Translations under genes and position numbers: made by a program
Part shown: piece after piece, positions 1-6,780 of the stretch
Numbering within the stretch: position 1 is the stretch's first letter
Layout of the letters: every line of letters begins with the position of its first letter
Notes under the pieces: model-generated
Told to the model about the DNA's origin: nothing
Seen by the model: only the letters and a program-made list of their open reading frames with translations
The model's database searches: none
Assembly: GCA_000720805.1 (NCBI GenBank)
Contig: JODI01000115.1
Coordinates: forward strand, 1-20,754
DNA from: Streptomyces violaceoruber
GTDB lineage: Bacteria; Actinomycetota; Actinomycetes; Streptomycetales; Streptomycetaceae
Direction of reading: 5' to 3'
Length of the DNA stretch: 20,754 nt

Positions 1-55
1 CGGCATACGAGATTCGCCTTAGTCTCGTGGGCTCGGAGATGTGTATAAGAGACAG
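1..55 (+). other. Illumina Nextera i7 adapter (contamination), not genomic
   Basis: The first 55 bases are synthetic. They read as the end of the P7 flow-cell sequence (1-13, CGGCATACGAGAT), an 8-base index (14-21, TCGCCTTA, the N701 i7 index as written in the oligo), the i7 linker (22-36, GTCTCGTGGGCTCGG) and the 19-base Tn5 mosaic end (37-55, AGATGTGTATAAGAGACAG). Translated frames through it give the peptides MCIRDR and MYKRQ, known hallmarks of adapter carry-over in protein databases. The genome begins at base 56. The mosaic end is a library-preparation residue, not a resident transposon. Confidence 0.98.
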
Positions 56-2009
56 GTGCATAGGCAGCCGGGGCGGTGTCCCGGTGCGGGGCGGACGGCG
101 CGTGGTCGGCGGGATCAGGGCCTACGTCCCCGGTGCCCGCGCCCCCGGTGCTCGCGTCCCCGCGGGCCGCCGCGGACCAGGCCCCCGGCGCGTGGTCCCC
201 GGTCCCGGTCTCCGTGCTCCCCCCGGGCCGCGCTTCCCCGGTGTTCCTCGCCGAGGCCGGCGTCCGTGTGCCCGTGTCCCTCTCCTCCGGCGCCCCCGCC
301 AGCAACAACGCCGCCCGGCCCGCGTCCTGCTTGCGCAGGAGGCGGATCGCGTCGGCGGCCGCGGACGGGGTGGTGACCGCGAGGGCGTCGGCGGCGACGC
401 CGAAGGCGGCGGCCAGAGCGACCTCGTGGCCCGGCGTGACGGTCAGGAGTCCGGCGGCGGGGCCGAGCAGGCCGCTGAGGCGGTCCTTCGCCGCGAGCAG
501 CGCACCCGTGCCGTCCTTGCGGCGCAGGCCCAGGGCGAGGGCCTCGTGGCGGGCCTGGGTCGCGGCCCGTTTGCGTTCCGCCGCGGTGGCCGCCTCCCGG
601 GCCGCCGTGAACGCGGCCTCCGCCTCGGCGAGTTGCCGCTTGGCGGCGTCGTGTCGCTCGGCGAGTTCGGCGTCGCCGGCGTCGAGGCCGTCGACCTCGG
701 CCTTGAGCGCCTCGTACTCCTCCTGCGCGGCGAAAGCCCGTTCCTGGGCCTCGTCACGGGCGGCGGCCAGGCGGTCGATCTCGGCCTGGGCGGAGGACGC
801 GCGGGAACGGGCCGCGTTGACCTGGCCGTTGAGCCGGGCGAGGCCCTCGCGGCGGTCCGCGATCGCGCGGGCGACGTCCTTCAGTCGCCGCTCCTCATGT
901 GCCAGCTCGCGTTCCAGGTCGGCCCGGTGGGCGACCGTGTCCTCCAGGGCACGCTCGGCCGCCTCCAGGGCCGCTTCGAGCTCGGCCTCCTGCTCACGGA
1001 TCCGGGCGGCCTCGCGCTCCATGTCCTCGGGGTCGCGGCCGCGCCGCTCCTCGGGAGGCACGGAAGTCGCGCTCTTCACACGCGCGTCGGCCAGGGAGAT
1101 CGTGCCGCGCACTCGCTCGGCCAGCTGGGAGAGCTCGTACCAGGTCTGCTGGGCGCGCTGGAGCCGGGGGGTGAGCTGCCGTACCTCGTCCTCCAGGAGC
1201 GCCTCGCGTTGGAGGGCCTTCTTCAGCTCCAGCTCGGCGCCTTCCTTGCGTTCCTTGAGCGCGGCCTCGTCCGCGATCTCGGCTTTCAGCGCTTCCCGCA
1301 GTCGTACGAGATCGTCGGCGAGCAGGCGCAGGCGCGCGTCGCGGAGGTCGGCCTGGATCACGGCGGCGCGGCGGGCGACCGCCGCCTGCCGGCCGAGCGG
1401 CTTGAGCTGGCGCCGGAGTTCGTCCGTCAAGTCCTGCACGCGCGCGAGGTTGGCCTGCATCGCGTCCAGCTTCCGCAGCGCCTTTTCCTTGCGCTTGCGG
1501 TGCTTGAGGACTCCGGCCGCCTCCTCGATGAAGGCCCGGCGGCCCATGGGGTCGGCGTGCAGGACGGAGTCGAGCTGGCCCTGGCCGACGATGACGTGCA
1601 TCTCGCGGCCGATGCCGGAGTCGGACAGCAGTTCCTGGATGTCGAGGAGCCGGCAGGTGTCGCCGTTGATCTGGTACTCACTGCCGCCGTTGCGGAACAT
1701 GATCCGCGTGATGGTGACCTCGGCGTACTCGATGGGCAGGGCCCCGTCGGAGTTGTCGATGGTCAGGGACACCTCGGCGCGGCCCAGCGGAGGGCGGCCG
1801 GTGGTGCCGGCGAAGATGACGTCCTCCATCTTGCCGCCGCGCAGCGACTTGGCGCCCTGTTCGCCCATGACCCAGCTGAGGGCGTCCACCACGTTGGACT
1901 TGCCCGAGCCGTTCGGTCCGACGACGCACGTGATGCCCGGCTCGAACCGGAGCGTGGTCGCCGATGCGAACGACTTGAACCCTCGGAGGGTCAGGGCCTT
2001 CAGGTGCAC
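56..2009 (-). CDS. smc: Chromosome segregation ATPase SMC, N-terminal part (truncated by contig end)
   Basis: SMC forms the ring-shaped condensin core (with ScpA/ScpB) that organises and segregates the chromosome. The reading frame starts at GTG 2009 with the family N-terminus VHLKALTLRGFKSFA and stays open to base 57, giving about 651 of the roughly 1190 residues usual in Streptomyces. The Walker A motif GPNGSGKS is at residues 31-38. The N-terminal ATPase head runs to about residue 170 (GQGQLDSVLHADP), followed by a long charged coiled coil to about 500. The hinge then begins (LLGPAAGLLTVTPGHEVALAAAFG). From about residue 575 the hinge contains a low-complexity Gly/Thr/Ala/Asp/Pro stretch up to the break. 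The C-terminal coil and head are missing because the contig ends in adapter, not because the gene is broken. A GGAAGG lies about 15 nt before the start; no clear promoter was seen in 2010-2156. Confidence 0.96.
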
Positions 2010-2156
2010 GCCGCTGGACTCTACCTTCCGGGGGTGTCTCACTCCATGAACCCACGGTTTCACCAATGAACGTGCAGGGCACACCAGACGTTAAAGACGG
2101 TGAAAGGATGCGTGGGTCAGCAAAGCGGGGGAGAACGCGGAGCGGGGGCAAGAAAG

Positions 2157-2178
2157 AAGGGACGCCGAAGCGTCCCTT
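2157..2178 (-). terminator. Intrinsic terminator with UUCG tetraloop, between the 67-aa gene and smc
   Basis: Read on the minus strand, this is AAGGGACGC-TTCG-GCGTCCCTT: a perfect 9-bp stem capped by the very stable UUCG loop and followed by CTTTCTTG. It lies about 75 nt downstream of the small coiled-coil gene and about 150 nt upstream of smc, so it should end that transcript before smc. On the plus strand the loop is CGAA and no T-run follows, so it is directional. Confidence 0.85.
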
Positions 2179-2251
2179 GCAACTCTGACAACTTAGCGGT
2201 TGATATGGGCTGCCCAACCACTGCGTGAGCTGTCGTGGAGCGATGCAGTGA

Positions 2252-2455
2252 TCAGGTGAGCGCAGGCTCCGCCTGGTGTGCGTCGATGCTCTCCATGATC
2301 CTGTCGTGAGAAGCGGCAGCCGCGAGCGAGTCGTTCTCGGCCTGGATCCGTACAAGCTCGGATTCCAGGTCCTGGACGCGCTGCTGGAGCCGTCGCATCT
2401 CGGCGAGGAGTCGAGGGTCGGAGCCGCCGACGTAACCGAGAAGCGCCTTTGCCAT
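2252..2455 (-). CDS. Conserved small coiled-coil protein, 67 aa, function unknown
   Basis: The ATG at 2455 has a good Shine-Dalgarno (GGAGG, 10 nt upstream) and gives a 67-residue protein beginning MAKALLGYVGGSDPRLL. Residues 14-47 form one heptad-like helix (LLAEMRRLQQRVQDLESELVR and onward), a likely dimeric coiled coil. The tail is short, acidic and Pro-containing (ESIDAHQAEPALT). No enzyme motif, signal peptide or membrane segment is visible. I recall similar small proteins beside smc/acyP in streptomycetes, but no established function. The frame is open further upstream, but that extension has no Streptomyces-like composition and no ribosome site, so I do not use it. The gene stands alone, with a 381-nt leader region above it and its own terminator below. 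An alternative is a small nucleoid or cell-division accessory protein, purely by shape and position. Confidence 0.8.
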   Translation of the reverse strand: MAKALLGYVGGSDPRLLAEMRRLQQRVQDLESELVRIQAENDSLAAAASHDRIMESIDAHQAEPALT

Positions 2456-2526
2456 GATGGATGGTCCTCCACACTGAGTGACCGACCGAAGCGGTGTGGG
2501 TCGTGAGGGATTCGCACCCGCATTGC

Positions 2527-2565
2527 TTGGCATTGTTGAGTTGTGCTGCCGTTCAACCATGCCAA
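2527..2565. repeat. 39-bp interrupted inverted repeat (7+5 bp arms)
   Basis: The left arm is TTGGCAT-T-GTTGA (2527-2539) and the right arm TCAAC-C-ATGCCAA (2553-2565). The arms are perfectly complementary except for one opposed pair, and are separated by 13 bases. On the minus strand this would form a 13-step hairpin about 70-110 nt upstream of the 67-aa gene. It could be an RNA hairpin or a wide protein-binding site. No T-run follows, so a terminator is unlikely. Confidence 0.6.
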
Positions 2566-2730
2566 ACAGGTAAGGTGCGCGGGGTGCTTTCAGCGTCTCA
2601 CCAAAAAGTTTGACGGTCAACACGATCACGCCCCGTATTGGCGGGCACCCCGGTTCTGCGCGGCCTGGAACGGCGGCGCGACGGCTCTCACAGGGCCCTC
2701 GGGGCGTGTCGATCATCCTTACGTGCGGAG

Positions 2731-2798
2731 CCTGCCACTGCAAGGGGTTCTTGGCAACCACCAGGGCCTTTCTGCTCCAGGCATGTGCCGGTGGCAGG
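2731..2798. repeat. 68-bp element closed by an 8-bp perfect inverted repeat
   Basis: CCTGCCAC (2731-2738) pairs with GTGGCAGG (2791-2798). Inside are shorter pairings: CAAG...CTTG near 2741-2753 and GGCA-TG-TGCC near 2780-2789. The arrangement resembles a closed multi-branch RNA fold, although I cannot match it to a known family. It lies about 40-105 nt past the end of acyP. Confidence 0.4.
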
Positions 2799-2836
2799 TC
2801 CCTCCGCTTCCGCCTGCGTCGTTTTACAGAATCGGG

Positions 2837-3118
2837 TCAGCGGATGGCGAAGCCGTCATAGCCCCCGCGCGGTGTGTCCCAGATCTCGGTGACCCCGTCC
2901 ACGCGCCCGGGCGTGTCGTCACCCTGGAGCCAGTCGAGGAGCCCCTGGCACCCCGGACGCGGGCCCTCCGCGACCACCTGGACCCGGCCATCGGCCAGAT
3001 TGAGAGCAAAGCCACTCAGGCCGCCGATCTCCAGGGCCTTGGCACGGGTGAACCAGCGGAAACCCACACCTTGGACGTGTCCCCGCACCCAGGCGACCAG
3101 CCGTACATCCTCGCTCAT
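2837..3118 (-). CDS. acyP: Acylphosphatase
   Basis: This small cytosolic enzyme hydrolyses acyl phosphates such as acetyl phosphate. The 93-residue length matches the family. The signature [16 protein letters not shown] covers residues 13-28, with the catalytic Arg at 21. The second motif [11 protein letters not shown] supplies the catalytic Asn at residue 40. The C-terminus [13 protein letters not shown] matches the usual strand with a G-x-F-x-I/V-R ending. ATG 3118 is the only sensible start; no Shine-Dalgarno precedes it, and a -10-like TAGGTT ends 6 nt upstream, suggesting a leaderless mRNA. acyP lies between smc and mutM in other actinobacteria, as it does here with insertions. Confidence 0.96.
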   Translation of the reverse strand: MSEDVRLVAWVRGHVQGVGFRWFTRAKALEIGGLSGFALNLADGRVQVVAEGPRPGCQGLLDWLQGDDTPGRVDGVTEIWDTPRGGYDGFAIR

Positions 3119-3124
3119 GACTGC

Positions 3125-3130
3125 AACCTA
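3125..3130 (-). promoter_or_regulatory. Probable -10 box (TAGGTT) of leaderless acyP
   Basis: On the minus strand TAGGTT is followed by six bases and then the acyP ATG, placing the transcription start at or beside the start codon. A weak -35 candidate, TGTCAG, lies 17 bp upstream (3153-3148). The absence of a ribosome site agrees with leaderless translation, which is common in Streptomyces. Confidence 0.5.
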
Positions 3131-3205
3131 ACCGGGCAATGTCTCGTCTGACACTTCCTCCCCTGGCGCCATGCGGTACCGTCCTCCACCAATGAATCTC
3201 ATACG

Positions 3206-3229
3206 AAACTCACTCGATCGTGTGAGTTT
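3206..3229. promoter_or_regulatory. 24-bp palindrome, candidate operator between acyP and the CAP-domain gene
   Basis: AAACTCAC-TCGATCGT-GTGAGTTT has perfect 8-bp arms, and the centre itself contains the palindrome CGATCG. One more G-T and one C-G pair extend the symmetry outward. It lies 57 nt before the CAP-domain gene start and about 90 nt upstream of the acyP start, in the divergent promoter region. The symmetry and lack of a T-run favour a protein-binding site over a terminator. I cannot name the regulator. Confidence 0.65.
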
Positions 3230-3286
3230 TGTGACCTTGGTTGGCCGGGGGGACGCGTCGACCGCCAGGACGAGAAAGGCAAGGAC

Positions 3287-4516
3287 ATGGGACGCCACCG
3301 ACGCTCCGCCGCCGGCCGCGCCGCCACGGGCCGCGCCACGGGAGTCACACCGAACGGCTCTTCCACGGGGAGCCACCATCCGCAGGACTCGTACAGCTTC
3401 GACTACGAGCCGCGGGGCTCCTACGTTCACGGCGCGCAGGACTCGTACGCGGGAGACCGCCCCACGATGGGCACAGCCGCCTATCTGAACCCCGAGGGTC
3501 ACGCGGAGCCCCCCGCCCCGGCCCCGGAGACGTACCCCGAGACCCCCGACCCGGCTCTTGACGCGTACGCCGAGACGGCCGCAGCACGCAGTGCCGCCTA
3601 CCTCTTCGCGACGGAGGAGGACTACGCCACGGTCTTCGGCACCGACGGCTTCAGGCCCGACGGAGGGTCCCGGCGCGGGCGCTCGCGCCGCCGCAAGAAG
3701 AGGACCGCGACGCCGGTCAAGACCGGTCTGCTCGGCGTCTCCGCGGCGGTCGCCCTCGGCACGGTAGCGGTCGCCACGGGCGCCGTGCCCGGCCTCGACA
3801 ACTACAAGATCGGCGGGGGCGGCCAAGGCGGCGGCGACAACGTGCAGGCCGCCGGCACCCCCACCAACAGCCCGGCCGAGCAGGGCGGCACCTCGGGCAG
3901 TGCCCAGAGCCGCGACGACTCCGCGTCGACCAGCCGCGGCGCCGAACGCACCGTCTCCCCCACGCCCTCTCCCTCGACTTCCACCTCGACCTCGCCGTCG
4001 GCGGCCCCGACCAAGACACCGCCGAAGAAGCCGACGGCCACGCCCAGCGAGAAACCGAAGCCCGACCCTCAGCCTCCGCGCAGCCAGGCCACCAAGGCGC
4101 CGGAGGAGCCCAGCGCTCCCGCCGCGACCGTCTCCGCCGAGGCCCAGGCGGCGGCCGAGGTGCTCAAGCTCGTGAACGAGGAGCGGGCGAAGGTGGGCTG
4201 CGACGCGGTCGCCGCGAACAGCGCGCTGTCCGAACTGGCCGAGGGCTTCAGCCAGGCCATGGCCGAGCAGGGCTTCTTCGACCACACCGACCCGAGCGGC
4301 GCGACGCCGTGGGACCGTGCGGCGAAGGCCGGGATCACCGGCCTGGGCGGCGAGAACATAGCCCGGGGCCAGGCCGACGCGGCCGCGGTGATGGAGGCGT
4401 GGATGAACAGCCCCGGCCACAAGGCCAACATCCTCAACTGCGACTTCACGACGCTGGGCGTCGGCGTGCAGTTCGGGGCGGGCGGCCCGTGGTGGACGCA
4501 GGACTTCGGCTACTAG
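3287..4516 (+). CDS. Membrane-anchored CAP/SCP-domain (allergen V5/PR-1-like) protein
   Basis: This is a 409-residue protein. Residues 1-140 are a hydrophilic, Tyr/Pro/Ser-rich cytoplasmic tail with loose repeats of the DSY type, ending in a strongly basic patch (RRGRSRRRKKR, about 129-139). A single membrane helix follows (about 145-168), then a Ser/Thr/Pro/Lys linker of about 110 residues, outside the cell. The CAP domain covers about 285-409: the His of FFDHTDP, the Glu of GGENIA and the His of SPGHKANIL form the conserved CAP cavity, and Cys in VGCDAV and LNCDFT could form a disulphide. CAP proteins are secreted or surface domains with varied, often unknown, substrates. ATG 3287 is chosen because AAAGG lies 7 nt upstream. 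It is the plus-strand half of a divergent pair with acyP. The long cytoplasmic tail before the anchor is its unusual part. Confidence 0.93.
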   Translation: MGRHRRSAAGRAATGRATGVTPNGSSTGSHHPQDSYSFDYEPRGSYVHGAQDSYAGDRPTMGTAAYLNPEGHAEPPAPAPETYPETPDPALDAYAETAAARSAAYLFATEEDYATVFGTDGFRPDGGSRRGRSRRRKKRTATPVKTGLLGVSAAVALGTVAVATGAVPGLDNYKIGGGGQGGGDNVQAAGTPTNSPAEQGGTSGSAQSRDDSASTSRGAERTVSPTPSPSTSTSTSPSAAPTKTPPKKPTATPSEKPKPDPQPPRSQATKAPEEPSAPAATVSAEAQAAAEVLKLVNEERAKVGCDAVAANSALSELAEGFSQAMAEQGFFDHTDPSGATPWDRAAKAGITGLGGENIARGQADAAAVMEAWMNSPGHKANILNCDFTTLGVGVQFGAGGPWWTQDFGY

Positions 4517-4566
4517 GTGCATGATCCCCTGATCGCCCTGGGGGCGCGGCAGCCGTGGCCCACAGC

Positions 4567-4608
4567 GCACTAACCCACGGTTAGTGCAACCTGTTGGTTA
4601 GCGCTGTG
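4567..4608. promoter_or_regulatory. Operator-like palindrome and extra half-site upstream of the HxlR gene
   Basis: GCACTAACC-CAC-GGTTAGTGC (4567-4587) is a perfect 9+3+9 palindrome. A further half-site GGTTAGCGC (4596-4604) follows. A larger imperfect pairing also exists: CACAGCGC-AC-TAACC (4561-4575) with GGTTAGCGCTGTG (4596-4608). The sites sit upstream of and across the predicted -35 of the hxlR-type gene, the classical place for autorepression by a dimeric winged-helix regulator. Confidence 0.72.
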
Positions 4609-4620
4609 GTCGCGTACGCT
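4591..4620 (+). promoter_or_regulatory. Probable promoter of a leaderless hxlR-type gene
   Basis: TACGCT (4615-4620) matches a Streptomyces -10 and ends six bases before ATG 4627, so transcription would start at the ATG itself. Candidate -35 hexamers are CTGTTG (4591) or TTGGTT (4594), giving spacers of 18 or 15. No ribosome site precedes the ATG. The palindromic repeats overlap the -35 zone. Confidence 0.55.
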
Positions 4621-4626
4621 TGGGCC

Positions 4627-5028
4627 ATGGACGCCATGCAGGAGCGCACGGAGGCGCAGGACCTCCCGTACGACGTGTTCGCCAGGGCCTGCCCTTCGCG
4701 CGGCACGCTGGAGCACGTCACGGGACGCTGGGGCGCGCTCACCCTGGGCGCCCTGCACGAGGGCTCGCTGCGCTTCAACGAGTTGCGCCGCCGGGTCGAC
4801 GGCGTGAGCGAGAAGATGCTGTCCCAGACCCTGCACGCGCTGGAGCGCGACGGCCTGGTCCACCGCGAGGCCCAGCCCACCAACCCGCCCCGGGTGGACT
4901 ACGAACTGACCCCTCTCGGCCACGAGCTCGCCGAGCGCCTGCTGAGCCTCATCCGCTTCGTGGAGGGCCGGATGGACGACGTGCTCGCGGCCCGGCAGCG
5001 TTACGACGTGACGCGCGGGGCGCGCTGA
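4627..5028 (+). CDS. HxlR-family winged helix-turn-helix regulator
   Basis: A 133-residue cytoplasmic DNA-binding protein. The N-terminal Cys motif [16 protein letters not shown] (about 21-36) is the HxlR/MarR-like hallmark in which a Cys can act as a redox or electrophile sensor. The winged helix covers about 37-100, with [34 protein letters not shown] as the recognition region and [14 protein letters not shown] as the wing. The C-terminal helix ([20 protein letters not shown]) suits dimerisation. ATG 4627 is preferred over an upstream TTG because the -10 box occupies that stretch. Autoregulation is inferred from the palindrome upstream. Its target is not evident; the gene ends overlapping the tail of mutM by 28 bp in convergent orientation. 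MarR in the wide sense is the alternative label, but the Cys-Pro motif favours HxlR. Confidence 0.92.
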   Translation: MDAMQERTEAQDLPYDVFARACPSRGTLEHVTGRWGALTLGALHEGSLRFNELRRRVDGVSEKMLSQTLHALERDGLVHREAQPTNPPRVDYELTPLGHELAERLLSLIRFVEGRMDDVLAARQRYDVTRGAR

Positions 5029-5861
5029 CAGCGCGGGCAGAAGTAGCTGGACCGGTTCATCCAGGGCCGCCGGCGCATCGGGGTGGCGCAGCGCCTGCAG
5101 GGCAGGCCCTCACGCCCGTACGCGTCGAGCGAGCGGTCGAAGTAGCCCGATTCGCCGTTGACGTTGACGTACAGGCTGTCGAAGCTGGTGCCGCCGACCG
5201 CGAGGGCCTCGTTCATCACGTCCCGGATGTGGCCCAGGAGTTCGGCCGTCCGCGGGCGGGTGAGGTTCGCGGTCGGGCGCTCGTAGTGGATGCGGGAGCG
5301 CCAGAGGGCCTCGTCCGCGTATATGTTGCCGACGCCGCTGATCAACGACTGGTCCAGCAGGGCCCGTTTGACGGTGCTGCGCTTGCGGCGCAGAGCCTGG
5401 TGGAAGGCCTCGTCGTCGAAGAGCGGGTCGAGGGGGTCGCGGGCGATGTGCGCGATCACGTCGGGCAGTCCGTCGGGGCTCGTGTCGTGCAACGACAGGC
5501 CGCCGAAGGTGCGTTGGTCGACGAAGCGGAGCTCGGTGTCGACCTCGTCCGCGAACCTCACCCGGATCCGCAGGTGCTTCTCGTCCGGCGCCGCGTGCGG
5601 CTGGACGAGCAACTGGCCGCTCATACCGAGGTGGGCCAGGATCGCCTGCCCCGTGTCCTCGAGCGGCAGCCACAGGTACTTGCCGCGCCGGCTGGGGGTG
5701 CCGACGCGGTGCCCCTTGAGCCGGTGGGCGAAGTCGTCCGCGCCGGCCACGTGACGGCGTACGGCACGCGGGTGCAGCACCTCGGCCTCGGCGACCGTCC
5801 GATGGGCGACCCATCGCTCCAGGCCGCGCCGGACGACCTCGACCTCGGGCAACTCGGGCAT
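5001..5861 (-). CDS. mutM: Formamidopyrimidine-DNA glycosylase / AP lyase (MutM, Fpg)
   Basis: MutM excises 8-oxoguanine and formamidopyrimidines from DNA and nicks the abasic site (base-excision repair). The 286-residue protein begins [13 protein letters not shown]; the Pro after the initiator is the catalytic nucleophile and Glu3 the proton donor. Lys of the RRGKYLWL loop and [13 protein letters not shown] (the helix-two-turn-helix) are present. The C-terminal zinc finger CRRC-x16-CPRC is intact near residues 252-275. The ATG at 5861 exposes Pro2 as required. It follows rnc by 84 nt, with a long hairpin between the two, and converges on the hxlR-type gene with a 28-bp overlap, so the zinc-finger end is coding on both strands. 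Confidence 0.97.
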   Translation of the reverse strand: MPELPEVEVVRRGLERWVAHRTVAEAEVLHPRAVRRHVAGADDFAHRLKGHRVGTPSRRGKYLWLPLEDTGQAILAHLGMSGQLLVQPHAAPDEKHLRIRVRFADEVDTELRFVDQRTFGGLSLHDTSPDGLPDVIAHIARDPLDPLFDDEAFHQALRRKRSTVKRALLDQSLISGVGNIYADEALWRSRIHYERPTANLTRPRTAELLGHIRDVMNEALAVGGTSFDSLYVNVNGESGYFDRSLDAYGREGLPCRRCATPMRRRPWMNRSSYFCPRCQRAPRVTS

Positions 5862-5891
5862 GGGCTCCCCCGTGACAAACCGGTGTATGAG

Positions 5892-5930
5892 CCGAGCGCC
5901 CGCCCTCGGAACACGGGGGCGGGCGCTCGG
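5892..5930 (-). terminator. 14-bp GC-rich hairpin between rnc and mutM (terminator or processing site)
   Basis: CCGAGCGCCCGCCC (5892-5905) pairs perfectly with GGGCGGGCGCTCGG (5917-5930) around an 11-base loop. It begins 15 nt after the rnc stop and ends 30 nt before the mutM start on the minus strand. No clear U-run follows (CTCATACACCGGTTTG), so it may be a U-poor actinobacterial terminator/attenuator, a 3' stabiliser, or a substrate for RNase III itself. Confidence 0.7.
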
Positions 5931-5945
5931 ACTGCGCTCGTTCGG

Positions 5946-6761
5946 TCAGGCGGAGACGGACGACGGACCGTCGTCGTCCTCCTGGGCGGCCTTCTCGGCC
6001 ACCGTCGTGGCGCGCTCGTCCGCCGCGGCCCGGATGGACCGCCACGCGGATTCCGCGGCCTGCTGCTCCGCCTCCTTCTTGCTGCGGCCGGTGCCGGTGC
6101 CGTACGAGACGCCTCCGACGCGGGCGGCAGCAGTGAAGGTCTTCTCGTGGTCGGGGCCGGTCTCCGTGACCAGGTACTCGGGCACGCCGAGCCCTTCGGT
6201 CGCGGTGAGCTCCTGGAGACTGGTCTTCCAGTCCAGGCCGGCTCCGAGATTCGAGGACTTCTCGATCAGCGGGTCGAACAGGCGGTGCACCAGCTCCGCC
6301 GCCGAGTCGAGACCCTGGTCGAGATAGACCGCGCCGATCACCGCTTCCAGGGTGTCGGCGAGGATGGATGCCTTGTCCCGGCCGCCCGTGCCCTCTTCAC
6401 CGCGGCCCAGCCGGATGAAGGAACCCAGGTCGAGCCCGCGGCCGACCTCCGCCAGCGCACGCGAGTTGACCACCGCGGCCCGCAACTTGGCCAACTGGCC
6501 TTCGGGCAGGTCGGGGTGGGTGCGGTACAGCGTGTCCGTGACCACGAGGCCGAGGACGGAGTCCCCGAGGAACTCCAGGCGCTCGTTGGTCGGCAGGCCG
6601 CCGTTCTCGTATGCGTAGGAACGGTGGGTCAGCGCACGCACCAGAAGGGCGGACTCGAGTGTGTACCCGAGCCGCCCTTCCAACAGCGTGTGGGACGAGG
6701 CCATGTTGTCCGCCGGGTCACCCGCACCTGTGCGGGCACCGTTCTTCTTAGGCGTGGACAC
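5946..6761 (-). CDS. rnc: Ribonuclease III (AbsB)
   Basis: RNase III cuts double-stranded RNA, matures rRNA, and in Streptomyces (absB) globally affects antibiotic genes. The protein of 271 residues has the catalytic domain at about 20-170: the signature [12 protein letters not shown] (60-71) carries the metal-binding Glu63 and Asp67, and [16 protein letters not shown] gives the second acidic pair. The dsRNA-binding domain lies at about 188-255 ([10 protein letters not shown] to [13 protein letters not shown]). The acidic C-tail [11 protein letters not shown] is variable. GTG 6761 is chosen: it has GAGAGG close upstream and matches the S. coelicolor length (276 aa); ATG 6704 is a possible shorter start. 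It follows rpmF by 19 nt, in the conserved yceD-rpmF-rnc operon. Confidence 0.97.
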   Translation of the reverse strand: MSTPKKNGARTGAGDPADNMASSHTLLEGRLGYTLESALLVRALTHRSYAYENGGLPTNERLEFLGDSVLGLVVTDTLYRTHPDLPEGQLAKLRAAVVNSRALAEVGRGLDLGSFIRLGRGEEGTGGRDKASILADTLEAVIGAVYLDQGLDSAAELVHRLFDPLIEKSSNLGAGLDWKTSLQELTATEGLGVPEYLVTETGPDHEKTFTAAARVGGVSYGTGTGRSKKEAEQQAAESAWRSIRAAADERATTVAEKAAQEDDDGPSSVSA

Positions 6762-6780
6762 AGTGCCTCTCACCAGCCGC

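Larger units (their letters stand above)
2456..2836. other. Gene-free, structure-rich region between acyP and the 67-aa gene
   Basis: These 381 bases carry no convincing gene on either strand. They hold several inverted repeats: CCTGCCAC/GTGGCAGG (2731-2738 with 2791-2798), TTGGCAT...ATGCCAA (2527-2565), TTGACCGTCAA on the minus strand near 2611-2621, and CCACAC/GTGTGG just above the ribosome site of the 67-aa gene (near 2467-2500). The last pair could fold over the ribosome site. A possible minus-strand -35 (TTGACC, 2621-2616) has no good -10 partner. A structured leader or small RNA is possible. Confidence 0.5.

Noticed and set aside
37..55. Tn5-type mosaic end as sign of a mobile element
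   Set aside because: It is joined to the P7, index and linker parts of a Nextera oligo, so it comes from library preparation; no transposase or second end is present.
27..2069. Long plus-strand open frames opposite smc
   Set aside because: They start inside the adapter and mirror the coiled-coil SMC frame; composition is typical of antisense of GC-rich coding DNA and no family match is apparent.
2480..2565. tRNA-like fragment on the minus strand (GTTG-loop-CAAC D-arm-like piece and GGG-TGCGAAT-CCC T-arm-like piece)
   Set aside because: The acceptor stem does not pair, no anticodon arm can be formed between the two pieces, and the T stem is broken. The outer pairing is better explained by the TTGGCAT/ATGCCAA inverted repeat.
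2456..2761. N-terminal extension of the 67-aa protein to 169 residues
   Set aside because: The extension has no ribosome site and an untypical composition, and it covers the inverted repeats; the internal ATG has GGAGG at good spacing.
4594..4626. Upstream TTG start for the HxlR-type regulator
   Set aside because: The added 11 codons cover the predicted -10 box and have no ribosome site.
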